Source of the DNA: Neelides folsomi
Lineage: Eukaryota > Arthropoda > Collembola > Neelipleona > Neelidae
Assembly: GCA_034687125.1 (NCBI GenBank)
Contig: JAQGBZ010000130.1
Coordinates: 1-64,000 of the forward strand
Reading direction: 5' to 3'
DNA length: 64,000 nucleotides
Position numbers and translations under genes: made by a program. Numbering within the stretch: the first letter of the stretch is position 1; each line of letters opens with the position of its first letter. The notes under the pieces were generated by a model, which did not search any database, had not been told where the DNA came from, and worked only from the letters and a program-made list of their open reading frames with translations. Positions 37,991 to 50,001 of the stretch are shown in pieces.

Positions 37991-38182
37991 ATGAATTTCA
38001 AGATTATCATTTTGGCCATTTTTGTTCTTTTTGCGTCCATTTTTCTGGAAGTGGAAGGAGCTCCAAGAAAGAACATCGAAGGTCAATTTAACGGGAAAGA
38101 CCATCCACTTTCATGGAAGAGTGTGAATAAGAAATCGAATGGAATTGTCATTCCAAAACATGAAAAATATTCAAGAGGTTGA
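37991..38182 (+). CDS. 63-residue secreted peptide precursor, unknown
   Basis: The ATG at 37991 directly follows a splice acceptor (ttaacag). It opens a strong signal peptide (FKIIILAIFVLFASIFLEVEGA) with cleavage likely after EGA. The mature part is about 40 residues, basic and Lys/Ser/Gly-rich. It has no cysteine and ends HEKYSRG. I recognise no family. It could be a small cuticle/hemolymph peptide, an antimicrobial peptide or a peptide-hormone precursor. No clear dibasic-amidation site (GKR) is present, which argues against a classical neuropeptide. A possible TATA box lies at 37789. Confidence 0.55.
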   Translation: MNFKIIILAIFVLFASIFLEVEGAPRKNIEGQFNGKDHPLSWKSVNKKSNGIVIPKHEKYSRG

Positions 38183-38922
38183 ATACTAAAGGAGTAACGT
38201 TTATTTAACGTGCCATAACCTTAAAAACACACTTATTTGATAAATTAGTTTTATTTATAATATACATTTGTCATGTTGGGTACCATTTCAATATTTTAAA
38301 ATATTAAATGATAAAATATAATAAAAATAAGATTTTATGTTTGAATATGTCCTTGAGATTAATATTTTCATTTATCTATTCATATTTGTGTATTAAGATA
38401 CCTATGTTTACATAAATACATCAGTATATCAGTATACAGGCATTAGTACATAAAATATTCATATACCTAAGTATACCAAGGTTTTAAGATATTTATTGAT
38501 AATAACTGATAAATGACATTGCTTGTACTCTATATCTACTCTAGAGTATGTATCATTTCAACCTTAAATATAGAATAAATCATGTTCAGGATATTAATTC
38601 AATTTATTCTACATATTACATGAACATTATTTTCAACAACTGTCAAACTTTTGCCATAAAATTTATTTTGGCCTAACGAATTTCTTATAACATTCTTTTT
38701 ACCTTTTTTAAAAAATTGTCAAACCATAATGAATTGCGATGAATCATAAAACAACAAACCACTACTTATTCACAAACATGAGATGACAAAATTTGTGGTT
38801 AAATATTATTGAATTTGTCCAATTGCTAAAAGCATCTCGGTGTATATAATACAAAATAAAATCTGCAAAAATCCTTATTTTTATTTCATTTCAAATCTCC
38901 TTATATTGAATAAAAATTAATA
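38183..38922. other. intergenic, no gene seen
   Basis: AT-rich. TATATAAT near 38842 may belong to the cathepsin promoter. Nothing else seen. Confidence 0.4.
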
Positions 38923-40360
38923 ATGAAAAGTCTATTTTCCATTTTCCTCCTTTTGGGGGTATGTTACTCATTTGAAATCCCACAGGACTATACGGCACAA
39001 TTCAACTCCTTTAAAGCAACTTATGGGAAGACGTATAATTCCCCTGCTGAAGAAAACTTCAGAAAAGAAGTTTTTGCACAAAATTATAAGAACATGCTTT
39101 CTTTTAACATGATGGGTAAATCATATACTGAAGGTAATCAACTGAAATTTTATTTACACGATTTCATTGTCAATATCTAATTCTACTAAAAGCTAATAAA
39201 TGTTATAAAATAATTATTAAAATACTTATTGCATGTCATTAGGTAAGCGCATTTATTCAATAATGAATTTTAATAAATTATTAGGTATCAATCAATTTAG
39301 TGATTATCGGTATGAGGACATGAGCGGTGTGATGGGATTTGACGAAGCAAAGGCAAAAGAACTGTACGCAAATTCCGTTCAAAGGTCAAGATCATATTTT
39401 TCAACAAAATGGCGTGACGAAAAAATCCCAGCTACAAAAAATTGGACAGCTGAAGGAGCAGTCACACCTGTGAAAAACCAAGGAAAATGTGGATCATGTT
39501 GGGCTTTCTCAGCTGTAAATAAAATATTAATAATTTACTTTTTAGTGAACGAAATTAAATTTTTTCTAAATATTTCTTAATTAATAGACAGGAGCATTAG
39601 AAGGGGCTTACTTCCTTAAAAATGGAGATTTAATTTCCGAGAGCGAACAACAATTGCTTGATTGCTCTGAAGAGCACTGTAATGGTGGGTATATGGAAAA
39701 TGGATACAAATACATGATCGACGTCGGTGGAATGATGGACGAAGAAAGTTATCCATATGTGTCTGGAGAAAACCAAAAGAAAAATGAAGAATGTTCTTTT
39801 GTTAAATCTAAAGTCACAACTACAATTACCAGCTACGAGTTTGTCAAAAAGAATGATGAAATTGCTTTGAGAGATGCAGTTGCAACAATTGGACCGGTTG
39901 GAAATTTAGTTTTAAGAATTATAAACATAGTTAAATTAAATTACAAAATTATTCAGTTGTGATTTGGAATACATTATAATATTTTTTTCTACGGTATTAT
40001 TTGATAGATTGCAGTCGCAATTGAAGTTTCAAGAAAGAATGGAATTCAGAGATATAGATCTGGCGTTTATTATAACAAAAATGATTGCAATGGGGAAGCA
40101 AATCATGCTGTCCTCTTAGTTGGGTAAGTTTTTTATCATGAAAAATTAATAGAATTTTCATAAAATTAATCAAATTATAATTATCTAACTAATTTTTTAA
40201 CTTTTTAAGGTATGGATATGACAAGGGAGCCAAAATGGACTATTGGTTAGTTAAAAACTCATGGGGTGTCAAATGGGGAGACAATGGATATATCAAGATG
40301 GCAAGAAATAAAGATAATAATTGTAAAATCGCAGAATATCCCATTTTCCCAATTGTGTAA
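38923..40360 (+). CDS. cathepsin L-like cysteine protease (papain family C1A), 5 exons
   Basis: The exons are 38923-39133, 39285-39514, 39588-39896, 40008-40123 and 40210-40360 (TAA). Phases agree and give 338 residues, the normal preproenzyme length. Signal peptide is at residues 1-16 ([12 protein letters not shown]). An I29-type propeptide follows ([20 protein letters not shown] ... [12 protein letters not shown]). The mature enzyme has the oxyanion Gln136 and catalytic Cys142 in [14 protein letters not shown], then QQLLDCS, CNGG, catalytic His283 ([10 protein letters not shown]) and Asn305 (VKNSWG). All active-site residues are present. Secreted digestive or lysosomal endopeptidase activity is expected. 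The GCNGG loop reads HCNGG, a small variation. It lies alone between an IR and Gr genes, with no functional link to them evident. Confidence 0.93.
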
Positions 40361-40797
40361 AAAATAGCAAATGGTTAATTAAAATTCAGAATAAAATGAT
40401 TAAACATTGTTATATTATCAGAAAACCATTGCATCAAAATCAACTTAATTCATTTAATATTATGCAACTAAAATAATATTCATTTAAATAATAAATGCTT
40501 CAACTTATAAGTCAACTTTTTGAATATTTTAATTGTTTCATTTTTAAAAATTTATTGGTAATGAGATGGGCGATTAAACTATACAGGAAGTTAAAGTTAA
40601 GCTTTAATGAAGGCTCAAGAAAATATGATTATTAAATGTGCTTATATCTTCATAGTACTTTGAAATTATAATTTATATGCTAAATTATATGCCACATAAT
40701 CATATAACATAATATGAGCAAAAGAAATTGATTTTATTTATAAATTGATTTTATTTATTATGTGAATGACACGTAAAAGATAGCTAGTAATGAAATG
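40361..40797. other. intergenic, no gene seen
   Basis: AT-rich 3' flank of the cathepsin gene, ending at the foldback element's target duplication. AATAAA occurs at 40391. Confidence 0.4.
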
Positions 40798-40806
40798 ACA
40801 TTAATG

Positions 40807-41744
40807 GGTCAAGGTGAAGGAAACGGGGTGAAAACGGGCAACTGTCTACCAAAAACGGGCAAGGTTGCCTCAAACGGGTAACGTTGCCTGAATGAAATAT
40901 TCCAACGGGCAATGGTTGCCCGGAATAAAAATCAAGTTGCCCGAATTAAATTTAAGACATTTCGTACAAATTATACTTCTTTATACGTACCTATACTTAT
41001 TGTTAAATATACCATATGTAAATATTTATACATATTAAAACATCACTTCATTTAACAATTTAACATTCAAAATTTTAATGATTTTAACTATAATTCATTC
41101 CCGAAGAACTTGCTCTACATAGGAAGGCCCGTGTATCTGCATTATTTAAATTTACTACTAACTAAACAGAATTTTTATTAATGCACATGATGGGCCAATG
41201 TATAACTCAAGTTCAAGTTCCCCGTAAATGAGGTATAAAAACTTTAAACCGATAAATCCGCAACCGAGATTACCGCATACTGCATTGCCCATTTTTAGCT
41301 TAACCGATTTATAGAATAATTTTGTATATAAGATTGATTTTGAAAACAACGATGAAAATTTAATTCTGGCTATTCGGGTAACTTTTTTTTAATTCCGGGC
41401 AACTATTGCCTTTTGTAATATTTCATCCGGGCAACCTTACCCGTTTCGTGCAACGTTACCCGTTTGAGGCAACTGTAGTAGCGGATTTCCCTAGAAATAT
41501 GTGATTATTATGATTATTTGTAAAAATATGTAATATTTCGTCATTGTTCTATTAATCTTTGTCGTGAACGGACGTGATTTGTAGAGCTCTCATTGACCTT
41601 TAACCTTGACCTCTCCATTTTTCCCCAATTTATCTGATTTTACGTCGAAACAGCAACCTTGCCCAAATTCGGGCAAAGATTGCCTGTTTTCAGGTAACCA
41701 TTACACCCATTGCCCGCTTTCACCCCGTTTCCTTCACCTTGACC
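40807..41744. mobile_element. foldback element with perfect 9-bp target duplication
   Basis: Inverted ends GGTCAAGGTGAAGGAAACGG ... and complement (right end CCTTGACC at 41744). The perfect direct repeat ACATTAATG lies at 40798-40806 and 41745-41753. Inside each arm are tandem blocks of GGGCAAC/GGTAAC type (e.g. AACGGGCAAGGTTGCC). The element is 938 bp and carries no protein gene that I recognise. A 63-residue minus frame at 41158-41349 has no match. Nine-base duplication and long imperfect arms suit a Mutator-like or similar non-autonomous foldback element. Confidence 0.88.
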
Positions 41745-41883
41745 ACATTAATGAAACTTTTTGTAATCATAAAGTTACTTAAAATCAATAAATAACGAGA
41801 TGTGAGAACATTGGAAATAAGCATTGACGGAAATAATGAAATAATATGTAAGATAACTTACATTATATACAGATTTGAATATC

Positions 41884-43315
41884 TTAAATTACTATTTGTA
41901 TTATTTTTATCTGATTATGAGAAATTAAGAGAGTATTGACAGTATATACAATGACAAAATCAAGAATAAGTAACAAAGTGCTGGAAACAATGAGATGGAC
42001 GTTGTTCAACTTCACACCGAATTTCTGAATTCCAATGGCCTGCTTTTTAAAAAGTTTCCTTGATAAAGTTGTAAATTGAATGGAAAGATCATTGATTAAA
42101 GAAATTTTATAAACAATTGCGTGGATGAAAATTAACAGGAAAATAGTAGTAACAATAATCATTATAATTGTGGAGAGTCTTAATTGGTTAAAAAGTCGAA
42201 TAAATGCAAAATTAACGATAATCATAATAATTCCAGCAATGAAAAAGCAAGCCGGAAGAAAAAATTTAGAAACGATTAAATTATAATCTTCATTAACCAA
42301 TTTTAGAATTTTGTATTGCAGAATTGCCTTTTGGGGATTGAATTTAACCAGAAATGGAGATTGGGGTTCTTTTGCATAGAGGATTAATTGAATGCTGCAT
42401 CAAAATTGGAATAAGAAGAGAATTATTCAATAATGAAATATATATATAAATAATTTTCATATAAGTATAAGAATTGTTTATTTAGATTAAAAGTGATATA
42501 TAAAGTTAAATAAAGTATATTTAAAATTTCATTCCTTACTTTAACACTTTCAACCAATAGACAATAATTCCTGGATAAATAACATTAATTGTAAAACCAA
42601 TAACAATTGCAGAAGATTCTAATGTCATTCTAAAAATGTCAATAAAAAATAGCAACACTTTAAATACAAAGTAAGGACCTTCATTCCAATCTGAAACTGA
42701 ACTAATAAAGATATGTTCAAATGGCGGATCATTGAAAAATAGAGGAAATTTATTCACATATGTCACGATTGCACATATGATGACTCCAAGTGAAATTGTA
42801 TAGAGATTAAAATATTTGCTGGTTTTCAGCTTTTTATCAATTGGTATATTTTCTAATAAAAGAGAAATTAATTATTCGATATTTTTTAATAATCTCATTT
42901 GATATATTAATTTTATATTTATTTTAAGTATATAATCTAATTATTTACCAATAAAATAAGAATTTAAAAATATTAAATTTTTAAATCCAAATGGCAAATG
43001 AGATCTAACAATGTAGATCGTAAAAACCGTTGTAAATTGAAATGTAACGACTATCGCATAAATTAATAGATGAATCCATTCACTTTTGGATTGCAAATAA
43101 AAGTTTTTGTGCGTAATGTAAATTATTCGGCATGTGACAAAAAATAAAAATAACAAAACAAATGTATTCATTCTTTTATCGTTTTTGATGGTATTTTTAT
43201 TTATGATATCAGACTTATTGTTTGAGTTTAAATTAAAATGAAACAATTTTAAAAAATGAAAAAACATAATTTGTTTTTTAAATAATAATCCAACTTTAAT
43301 AAGTATGTGGGTCAT
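41884..43315 (-). CDS. gustatory-receptor-family 7TM chemoreceptor, 3 exons
   Basis: The minus-strand exons are 42949-43315, 42540-42852 and 41884-42394. Intron phases are 1 and 2, as in the other Gr genes here, and the protein is 396 residues. Hydrophobic segments include FVLLFLFFVTCRIIYI, LLIYAIVVTFQFTTVFTIYIV, LYTISLGVIICAIVTYV, FLPACFFIAGIIMIIV, IIMIIVTTIFLLIFIHAIVY and LIVSSTLLLILDFVIVYTV. A second in-frame Met lies 16 codons downstream, so the start is not certain. It is likely a sensory-neuron ligand-gated channel; the ligand is unknown. The identical intron-phase pattern supports common descent with 17960-19277 and 19855-21418. Confidence 0.75.
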
Positions 43316-43604
43316 TTAATGAAATTAATAAGTCTTCTTAATGTTAGTTTTATTTTTTAATTTCAATGATCGTCAGATTTAATTTATTTGAGATAAATAG
43401 AAATATTTGAAGTTTCGTCAATTTAAATAACAAAATTCTAAAAACAATTATTTGAATATGAAAGAATGAATAGGATTAAAGAACTGTGAATTGGCATTGA
43501 GAAGGACAACTTATCTAAGTAATTAAAATGAAGTTGTTTTTGATAATTAAAATTATTAATGATACAGGAAGAATGCTTTTTAATATGCAACTAAAGTACA
43601 ATGG

Positions 43605-43917
43605 GGCTAAATTTCCTTATTCCGGCCGGGATTTGCGGCAAATTTAGGAAATTGCCGTAGACACCATGTATATGATAGACCCAGCAATTGCCTAATTCCA
43701 GTAATTGCCGGAATTGTTTTTTTTTTCATTTTTTTACAAACCAGTTAAATCTTGTTATTTTATATTAGGATAGGTTAGGTTAGTTAAGGAATCATAAAAT
43801 GTCGTAATCAAACTAACCTAACCTACTCTAAAATAAGCGTTGAAACTGACGGCAATTGCCGGCGAAGGCAGTTGCCTAAATTTGCCGCAATCCCGGCCGG
43901 AATACGGAAAGTCAGCC
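43605..43917. mobile_element. foldback MITE with perfect 9-bp target duplication
   Basis: The ends are GGCTAAATTTCCTTATTCCG (left) and the complement of GGCTGACTTTCCGTATTCCG (right). The perfect duplication GTACAATGG lies at 43596-43604 and 43918-43926. The arms contain GCCGGGATTTGCGGCAAATT-like blocks and the inside holds TTAGG/CCTAA words. The element is 313 bp and non-coding. Confidence 0.9.
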
Positions 43918-43926
43918 GTACAATGG

Positions 43927-45069
43927 CTGTCCACAATACACAAATACACACCAAGCTACAGCTACTGCACATACTTACATATACCTACAGTTAGAGGCAA
44001 ATAACGATTTGCATGTAGTAGGTTTAGATATGTAAATACTAAATCGAAAAAATCGAATGCATAGGCTTTATAGTATAATGTAAAGTGTAAACTAAACAGA
44101 GAAAGTTGGGCTATATGGTTTTATTCAAGTAATCTACAAGAGATGTTGGAAATGATGTTGGAAATCTCATTTAAACACAATTCTACCATTTTTCTTTTCT
44201 TTGATTGTCAAGAACATTGACATTGACAAGAACATCAGGAGAATCAGGACTTATCGCAGCCAACTCTGTCTCGATGTTATGATGAAGGTCTATTAAAGGA
44301 CTATATAAAAGTCCTCTCAATACAATTAAAATTATTAAGAGCCATTTCCCTCCGAAACGGACATTATGAGATTTCTCATATTTCGTCTCCTCTCCCGCTG
44401 TCATAATCGCCATGGGCCGTATGCTATATTAATGCTGTACAATATACTCAATCATATCAGCATTATAATTCTTATGTTATCACTAAAAATCTGTAATTGA
44501 TTATTTGGAATAATTATTCACTTTCCGAAGATATTGGTATTACTTAAAATAACTATCTTCCGAGACATAGCATTTGATTAAAACCTTGTATTTATTCTCT
44601 TACATAATATGTAATTACAATCAAAAGGGAATCGTAAAAAGGTCGTTTAACTAGATGATACGTTTACGGTTTAATGAATTCATGTACTTTGCTATAATGT
44701 TCTGTGTCCTTCTGTCCACGAGAGTGAAAAGAAACGACATTCATTAATTGAAATTGAACATACAGAAGAAACCCAAACATATTATTATGAATATGGGTCG
44801 GGAACTAGAATGAAATAATAATGAATCCATTCTTGGCAATATCAAAAATAACTAAAATAATGACTAAATGAACCATATAACTTATGCACAAATCCCATAA
44901 ATTACAATGAAGGTTGGTAGTAAATTTCCCAATTATTGTGCCGCACCGTACGATATTCTTTAATATTTATTTTATGCGTACGGAGTACTCCCCCTTTTCA
45001 CATGCCTATTTATAACAAATTACACGGGAAAAGTTTGTAAGATACATTTTAGAATTTAAAATTTAAAAA
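43927..45069. other. intergenic, upstream of a Gr gene
   Basis: A small minus-strand frame at 44183-44413 has no match. CTATTTATAA near 45004 could be a TATA element for the following gene. Nothing else seen. Confidence 0.35.
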
Positions 45070-46277
45070 ATGGGAAAACTAGAAGAAATACATTGGATCA
45101 TAATTTTTCTTGAAAAAGCTTCAAAACTTCATTTGGTTCCATTTTCATTTAAAGATGTAAATGGAAATCATTTTCTTCTTCCCCTCGAAGATCAACAAAA
45201 ACTAAAATATACCAATTCTTATAATATTTTCATATTCATTTATTCCATGTTTTTAATAGTGAGGATTTTTACAGCTTTTACTCTTGAAGTTTCTGAAAAT
45301 GGTTTTTTTCATTTAATTCTAATTGTGATCAACGTTTTAGTGTACTTTGAAGTATTTCTTTTAGCCAATGAGCACACAAATAATAAAGAAGAATTTGTTT
45401 ATTTATTCAACGATCTTTTGCTAAAAGTCCAAGATATGAAAAGTAATTACTTGAAATAACTTATATAAATATTTAATCCATAATTGTAATAATATTAATT
45501 AAATTACACTTTTGAAATATTTTAGATTCAGTTTTATTTGATTTAATGATCAAATCGTCCTTTTTCATAATGCTGGTTTTAAACGTGGGACTCATAATGC
45601 ATTATATTTCTGATCCAATCAACGACATTTATGTTTATTCACTCGTTCCTATTCAATTCAGAAATGCTGTCACTTACATCATTTGTCTTTGCATAGAAGT
45701 TGTTAAATTGGGTTTGCTTTACACACATGCTTCAATCTACCTTCAATATTACGTACTTTTGTATAGCACTTCATTGGAATCGATTTTTGACTTGGAAAAA
45801 ACATTAAAACACGACACGTCGAACGTTGACAAAATAATTTTAGATTACACCTCAATTTATATGAGAATTGAACTTTTCAATAAAATTTACTTTTACAGCA
45901 ATTTATTTGAAAATTTCGCCATTTTTTCCATTAGTGTTGTAGCAGGATTTGGATCGATGGCTTATTATGAATCTTTCAATATTTTCATTTTCCTGTTTCT
46001 TCCTGCAATTTTTATTTCGGCGAATATTGCTGCTTTTATTATGTATCTCCCAGGATGCTTTATACAACATGGAGCAAAATTAATTCTGAATTATCCTTTC
46101 ATTATCGATGAAATTGTGGAAGGTGATAGAAAGAAAAATCGTGTTCTTAAATTACCATATCCATTGATCGGTTTAAAAATTGGAAACTTCTTCGTTTTTG
46201 AATGGAAAACTGTTCTAAACTATTATTTTATTATTATACAGTATATATTGAATTTATTAATTATGAATAGAAACTAA
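45070..46277 (+). CDS. gustatory-receptor-family 7TM chemoreceptor, 2 exons (intron lost)
   Basis: The exons are 45070-45442 and 45526-46277 (TAA), joined in phase 1, giving 374 residues. It is a paralogue of the receptor at 19855-21418. Shared landmarks are MHYISDPINDIYVYSLVPIQ, SVVAGFGSMAYYESF, the FEWKT block and the end ILNLLIMNRN. Exon 1 has the same 373-base coding length as in its paralogue. The second, phase-2 intron of the paralogue is absent here: YYVLLYSTSLESIFDLEKTL reads straight through. Seven hydrophobic segments are visible. Likely an insect-type Gr ligand-gated channel; the ligand is unknown. Confidence 0.82.
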
Positions 46278-46296
46278 ATATCCGGTCTCAGGATAG

Positions 46297-46841
46297 TACA
46301 AAAAGTGAGTACTTATGATTTTTACAGATTTCAATTAATTTTAGTTCGAGTATAAATGATGCTACCATTTAACAATATATATTTGAAAAATGGAGGTATT
46401 TTGCATATATTTTTAAAATTTGGAGGGATTTTCTCCAAAAATGCCAAAGCTATTGAGAAGGAAGGTTTGTGGAAAGCATTGCGGGGAGAGAGGGCAAATG
46501 TTTCACCCGAAATGGTCGTCAGTGTTCCAAATTTGGAAAAGAAGATGCCGGGCTGTTTTTAATAACAATGGAAAACACATTGAACAAACCAATCATAAAA
46601 AAATTGGATTGTAGTTTTAAAAATTAAATTTTAATGCCCAATCTGCCGTAAATCGGTTTGGAAAACTATTTGAGGGAATATCAACTTCAAAGGTCAACAA
46701 CTTTTTTGTTTTCAAAGTTAATCTATTCAAATTTACAGGGAATGTGCACAATACTTCTCTTATTGAAATATATTTAGCATCAATCATACTCGAACTAAAA
46801 TTACTTGAAATCTGTAAAAACATAAGTACTCACCTTTTGTA
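46297..46841. mobile_element. MITE with ~65-bp inverted ends and TA borders
   Basis: The left arm TACAAAAAGTGAGTACTTAT continues through ACAGATTTCAATTAATTTTA. The right arm (to 46841) is its complement with few mismatches. Outer TA dinucleotides suit a TA duplication. It is 545 bp, begins 20 bp after the stop of the Gr gene and may supply part of its 3' UTR. Open frames inside are not coding. Confidence 0.75.
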
Positions 46842-46997
46842 TTATTATATTATTGACTATGTACCATATTTTGTATGTACATCTATTACATATATAATGA
46901 ATATGCATTATATGTTAATTTATGTCAAAAGTGAGCATCTTTTTAATCAATAATGTATTTTATTTTGACGGTAATTATCAAAAAATTATTTTGAAAC

Positions 46998-49054
46998 TTA
47001 AAATTGTCCTTCAACAAGTCTTAATTGAAATATAAACATCACAATAACTCCCATTGTCCCAAATATCTGTAAAACAAATTCCCTATTAATTATTTGATAA
47101 CTTATTAAAAATCAAGACACTACAATTACTTATGTATTATATTTAAATATTCAATTTACCGTTGGCAAATAAGATTTGCCAATCGTATTATGATTATCGT
47201 TTATTTCCTTAAACCTCATATTCCAATTCACCACAGAATCCAAAAGGTGATCAGTTTTCTATTAAAATATTCAAAATAGGTTTTATTTATATTGGTTATG
47301 ATATTTTACAAGTTATTGGAGTTATTGTTTAATATATTTCACAACAAGATTAACAAATTTTGGTTGGGGTCAAGATCTTGGGTGTGAAAACAGGTACATG
47401 CATACCTGAAAACGGACACGTATACCAGGAAACAGTTATATACAATACATACTCGAAATCAGGTATACAAATTCGAAATTCGCCATATACCTAAAAAGAA
47501 GTATACTTAGCCGAAACAAATTTCGAACCAGGTAAAGAGGTATACATACCCGCTACTTTATATACAGACTGGTCCAGCCAAATGTTTCGATTTTTAATAA
47601 CTATAACTATACATACATGTTTTCAGGTATATATACCCGTTTTCACACGCAAGATCTTGTCCCCAATTACAAATTTTAGTATATTAAAGTATTGGCTGAC
47701 TTTCGGAAAGTCAGCACACACCATGGTGCACCATAGAATCGTGTTTATTGGTATATGAATTCAAGTTGCGCCCTCTAACTTAACCTAACCTAATACAATT
47801 GAATTCTTTCACCATCGTGCACCATGGAAAAAGTACCGTAATGCTGGCTTTCCGAATCCCAGCCAAAGTATTAATATTAACATTTAGCATTAAGTATATA
47901 AATACTTAATATACTATTACATGAAGCCATTTTAAACAAATAATTTCCAGTTTGTAAATAAATGCTTCAAGGGTCGTGTAATTATTTTCAGCCTAGATAA
48001 AATGAAACATAAATGAATTATGGTATTTCATAAAGCGCATGTTTTAAATGAAACTATAAATAGTTATGGCATTTGCAATGCAAATAAAAATATTGTGAGT
48101 GCGAAAATTTATGCGAAATAAGATTTAGAATAATACATTAGATTGAAACTGGTTTCCTAAAAAAACAATTTCCAATATAAAAAGTATTCCAGCGGTGGCT
48201 CCAAACAAATTCGTAAATCTGTCTGAGTTTGAAAGTCTGTATGTTTTTTGAAGGAAACTCATTGAATTTCCAATCAGGGCCAAAAATATAAACTTTCTAT
48301 TAATTTTTTCATAAATATGAGTCGCTTCTTTTAAGAGAATGAATTGTATTTCATTATTAACATTTTCATGTTTAGATTTTACTTTTATATTAAATTTAAG
48401 GTATTGATCTGGTGTTTCCTTTATTAATTTATTTGTAAAATTTGTATTCAGTTTCATCAATGTTTTTCCAAAAACGAAATTAAATAAAATCCCAAGGTTG
48501 AATGTAACAAAGATAATTGATTCATTTAAAATTTTAATAGGAACAAATAAATTCAATGATGTTGGAAGCAAGACCGTAAATTTTGCGTAAACAGGCAAAA
48601 GCTCGCTGAGAAAAAGAATTAATTTAGAAATAAGGTCAAGCAAGCTGATGAAATTTCCTAAGAAAAAAAATATTGTTGAAAATTCAATATTTAATGTGAA
48701 TTGCTTCTTAATTTGAAAATGTTTTAAATCTCGATTTAAAATTTTAATATTGTTTATAAGTTTCACAAATGAATTGAAATTAAGAATTAAAATAATTCTA
48801 ATTGCAACATCTAAGCAAAGAACTGTTGAATGCGAAAAATAAAAAATAATTCCATTTGAAATACATTTCACTTCGTGAACTATTGGTCCATATTTAATGA
48901 AATCAAGTGTATTAATGAAATTAGTTATAAAAATAATGATCGAAAACAATAAATATTTATAACTTTTTAATCCAAAAAATTTTGAGTTAATAAACGCAGA
49001 TTTTGTCGGAATACAGCCAACTAAATATCCTACCACAATTGTGAATTGTAACAT
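46998..49054 (-). CDS. gustatory-receptor-family chemoreceptor with conserved C-terminal exons, 3 exons
   Basis: The minus-strand exons are 48137-49054, 47160-47258 and 46998-47066 (TAA). Both introns are phase 0, and the protein is 361 residues. If exon 1 is read on, it stops just after the donor (GTATTA), so two downstream exons are needed. They encode a short TM6-TM7 loop region (HLLDSVVNWNMRFKEIND) and a last segment, GTMGVIVMFIFQLR. This matches the classic Gr end with T......Q around TM7. Hydrophobic segments in exon 1 include YLLFSIIIFITNFINTL, IIFYFSHSTVLCLDVAIRII and ESIIFVTFNLGILFNFVF. This gene is the most Gr-like of the set at its C-terminus, and its intron pattern differs from the others, so it is a different subfamily. 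Two short elements lie in its first intron. Confidence 0.78.
47366..47664. mobile_element. foldback MITE in Gr intron
   Basis: The ends GGGGTCAAGATCTTGGGTGT and complement of GGGGACAAGATCTTGCGTGT face each other. Inside are GGTATACATACC-like repeats. I do not see a clear target duplication. Non-coding. Confidence 0.75.
47694..47864. mobile_element. short MITE in Gr intron, 8-bp duplication
   Basis: The ends are GGCTGACTTTCGGAAAGTCA and complement of GGCTGGGATTCGGAAAGCCA. Perfect AAAGTATT lies at 47686-47693 and 47865-47872. It is the same family as 52781-52937, sharing the CACCATGG words and the internal CCTAACCTAATACAATTGAA block. 171 bp, non-coding. Confidence 0.88.
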
Positions 49055-50001
49055 TTTTGTTTATTATTTTCTTAAAATTGATCTTTAAATGAATATTTTA
49101 GATTGCAATGAATTCAAAGGTCAATTGAAAACCAATTGGGATAAATTTTAATATATAAATATTTAAGAACACATTCATTCATTTTATCATTTAAGTGATC
49201 CATTGATCAAATTGTCATCTAATCAATATATTTAATATTCACTTCCAGTTTACAATCAGTACATATGTACATGACGTAAAATTTTAATTAGAAATAAATT
49301 CATAGTATAAAAATTATTTTAGAAAAATTATTATTTAATATTTCATTATTATTGTACTCTTTAAAATGTCTTAAAATTAGTATAGAATAATTCAATCTAG
49401 TTTTCAATTCGATGATTTTAATATCATCAGATATAAGCAATACATAACATATATTAAATTATATTTCTAAGTGTGGTATAAAGAATATGAAAGCCCGAAT
49501 TTATAAATATAACAAGACCAGTAACGCGAAATTTCTTATTGATATTTTTATGAATAAGGTTAATTAAAAAACATTTTTGTTCTTGGTACCCAATCTACAA
49601 ATAAAACCTTTTGTAATATAAGTATTAAATGTGTTTAAGGTTATTCTGAATAAACTGAATATTCATTGAAAAGGTTTTATGGAGTTATTCAATTATACAT
49701 AGGTACTTGCATTGGAGTTATTACATTTACCATAAATTATTTTTTGACCCTCAAAATAGAATAATTTTTTTTATTAAACCTGATGTCATATGACATATCC
49801 TTATTGTCATTTTTTATGAATAGATCAAAATACTTTTACATTCACATTAAACATAATATGTTAAATAATTAATTGTATGCACACTTAAAAAGATGTTCAC
49901 TTTTGAAAATGAGCTTTTTGAAAAACATACGTGTTAATAAGTTAGTTTAATTTACGATATTCGTTTATCTTAACTACTTCGTTGTTAATTATTAACTGAA
50001 A
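49055..50001. other. intergenic between divergent genes
   Basis: AT-rich spacer serving as upstream DNA for both the minus-strand Gr and the plus-strand secreted protein. No feature seen. Confidence 0.4.

Noticed and set aside
46356-46953. Three small frames after the Gr gene
   Set aside because: They lie in a MITE with long inverted ends; the protein sequences have no match.
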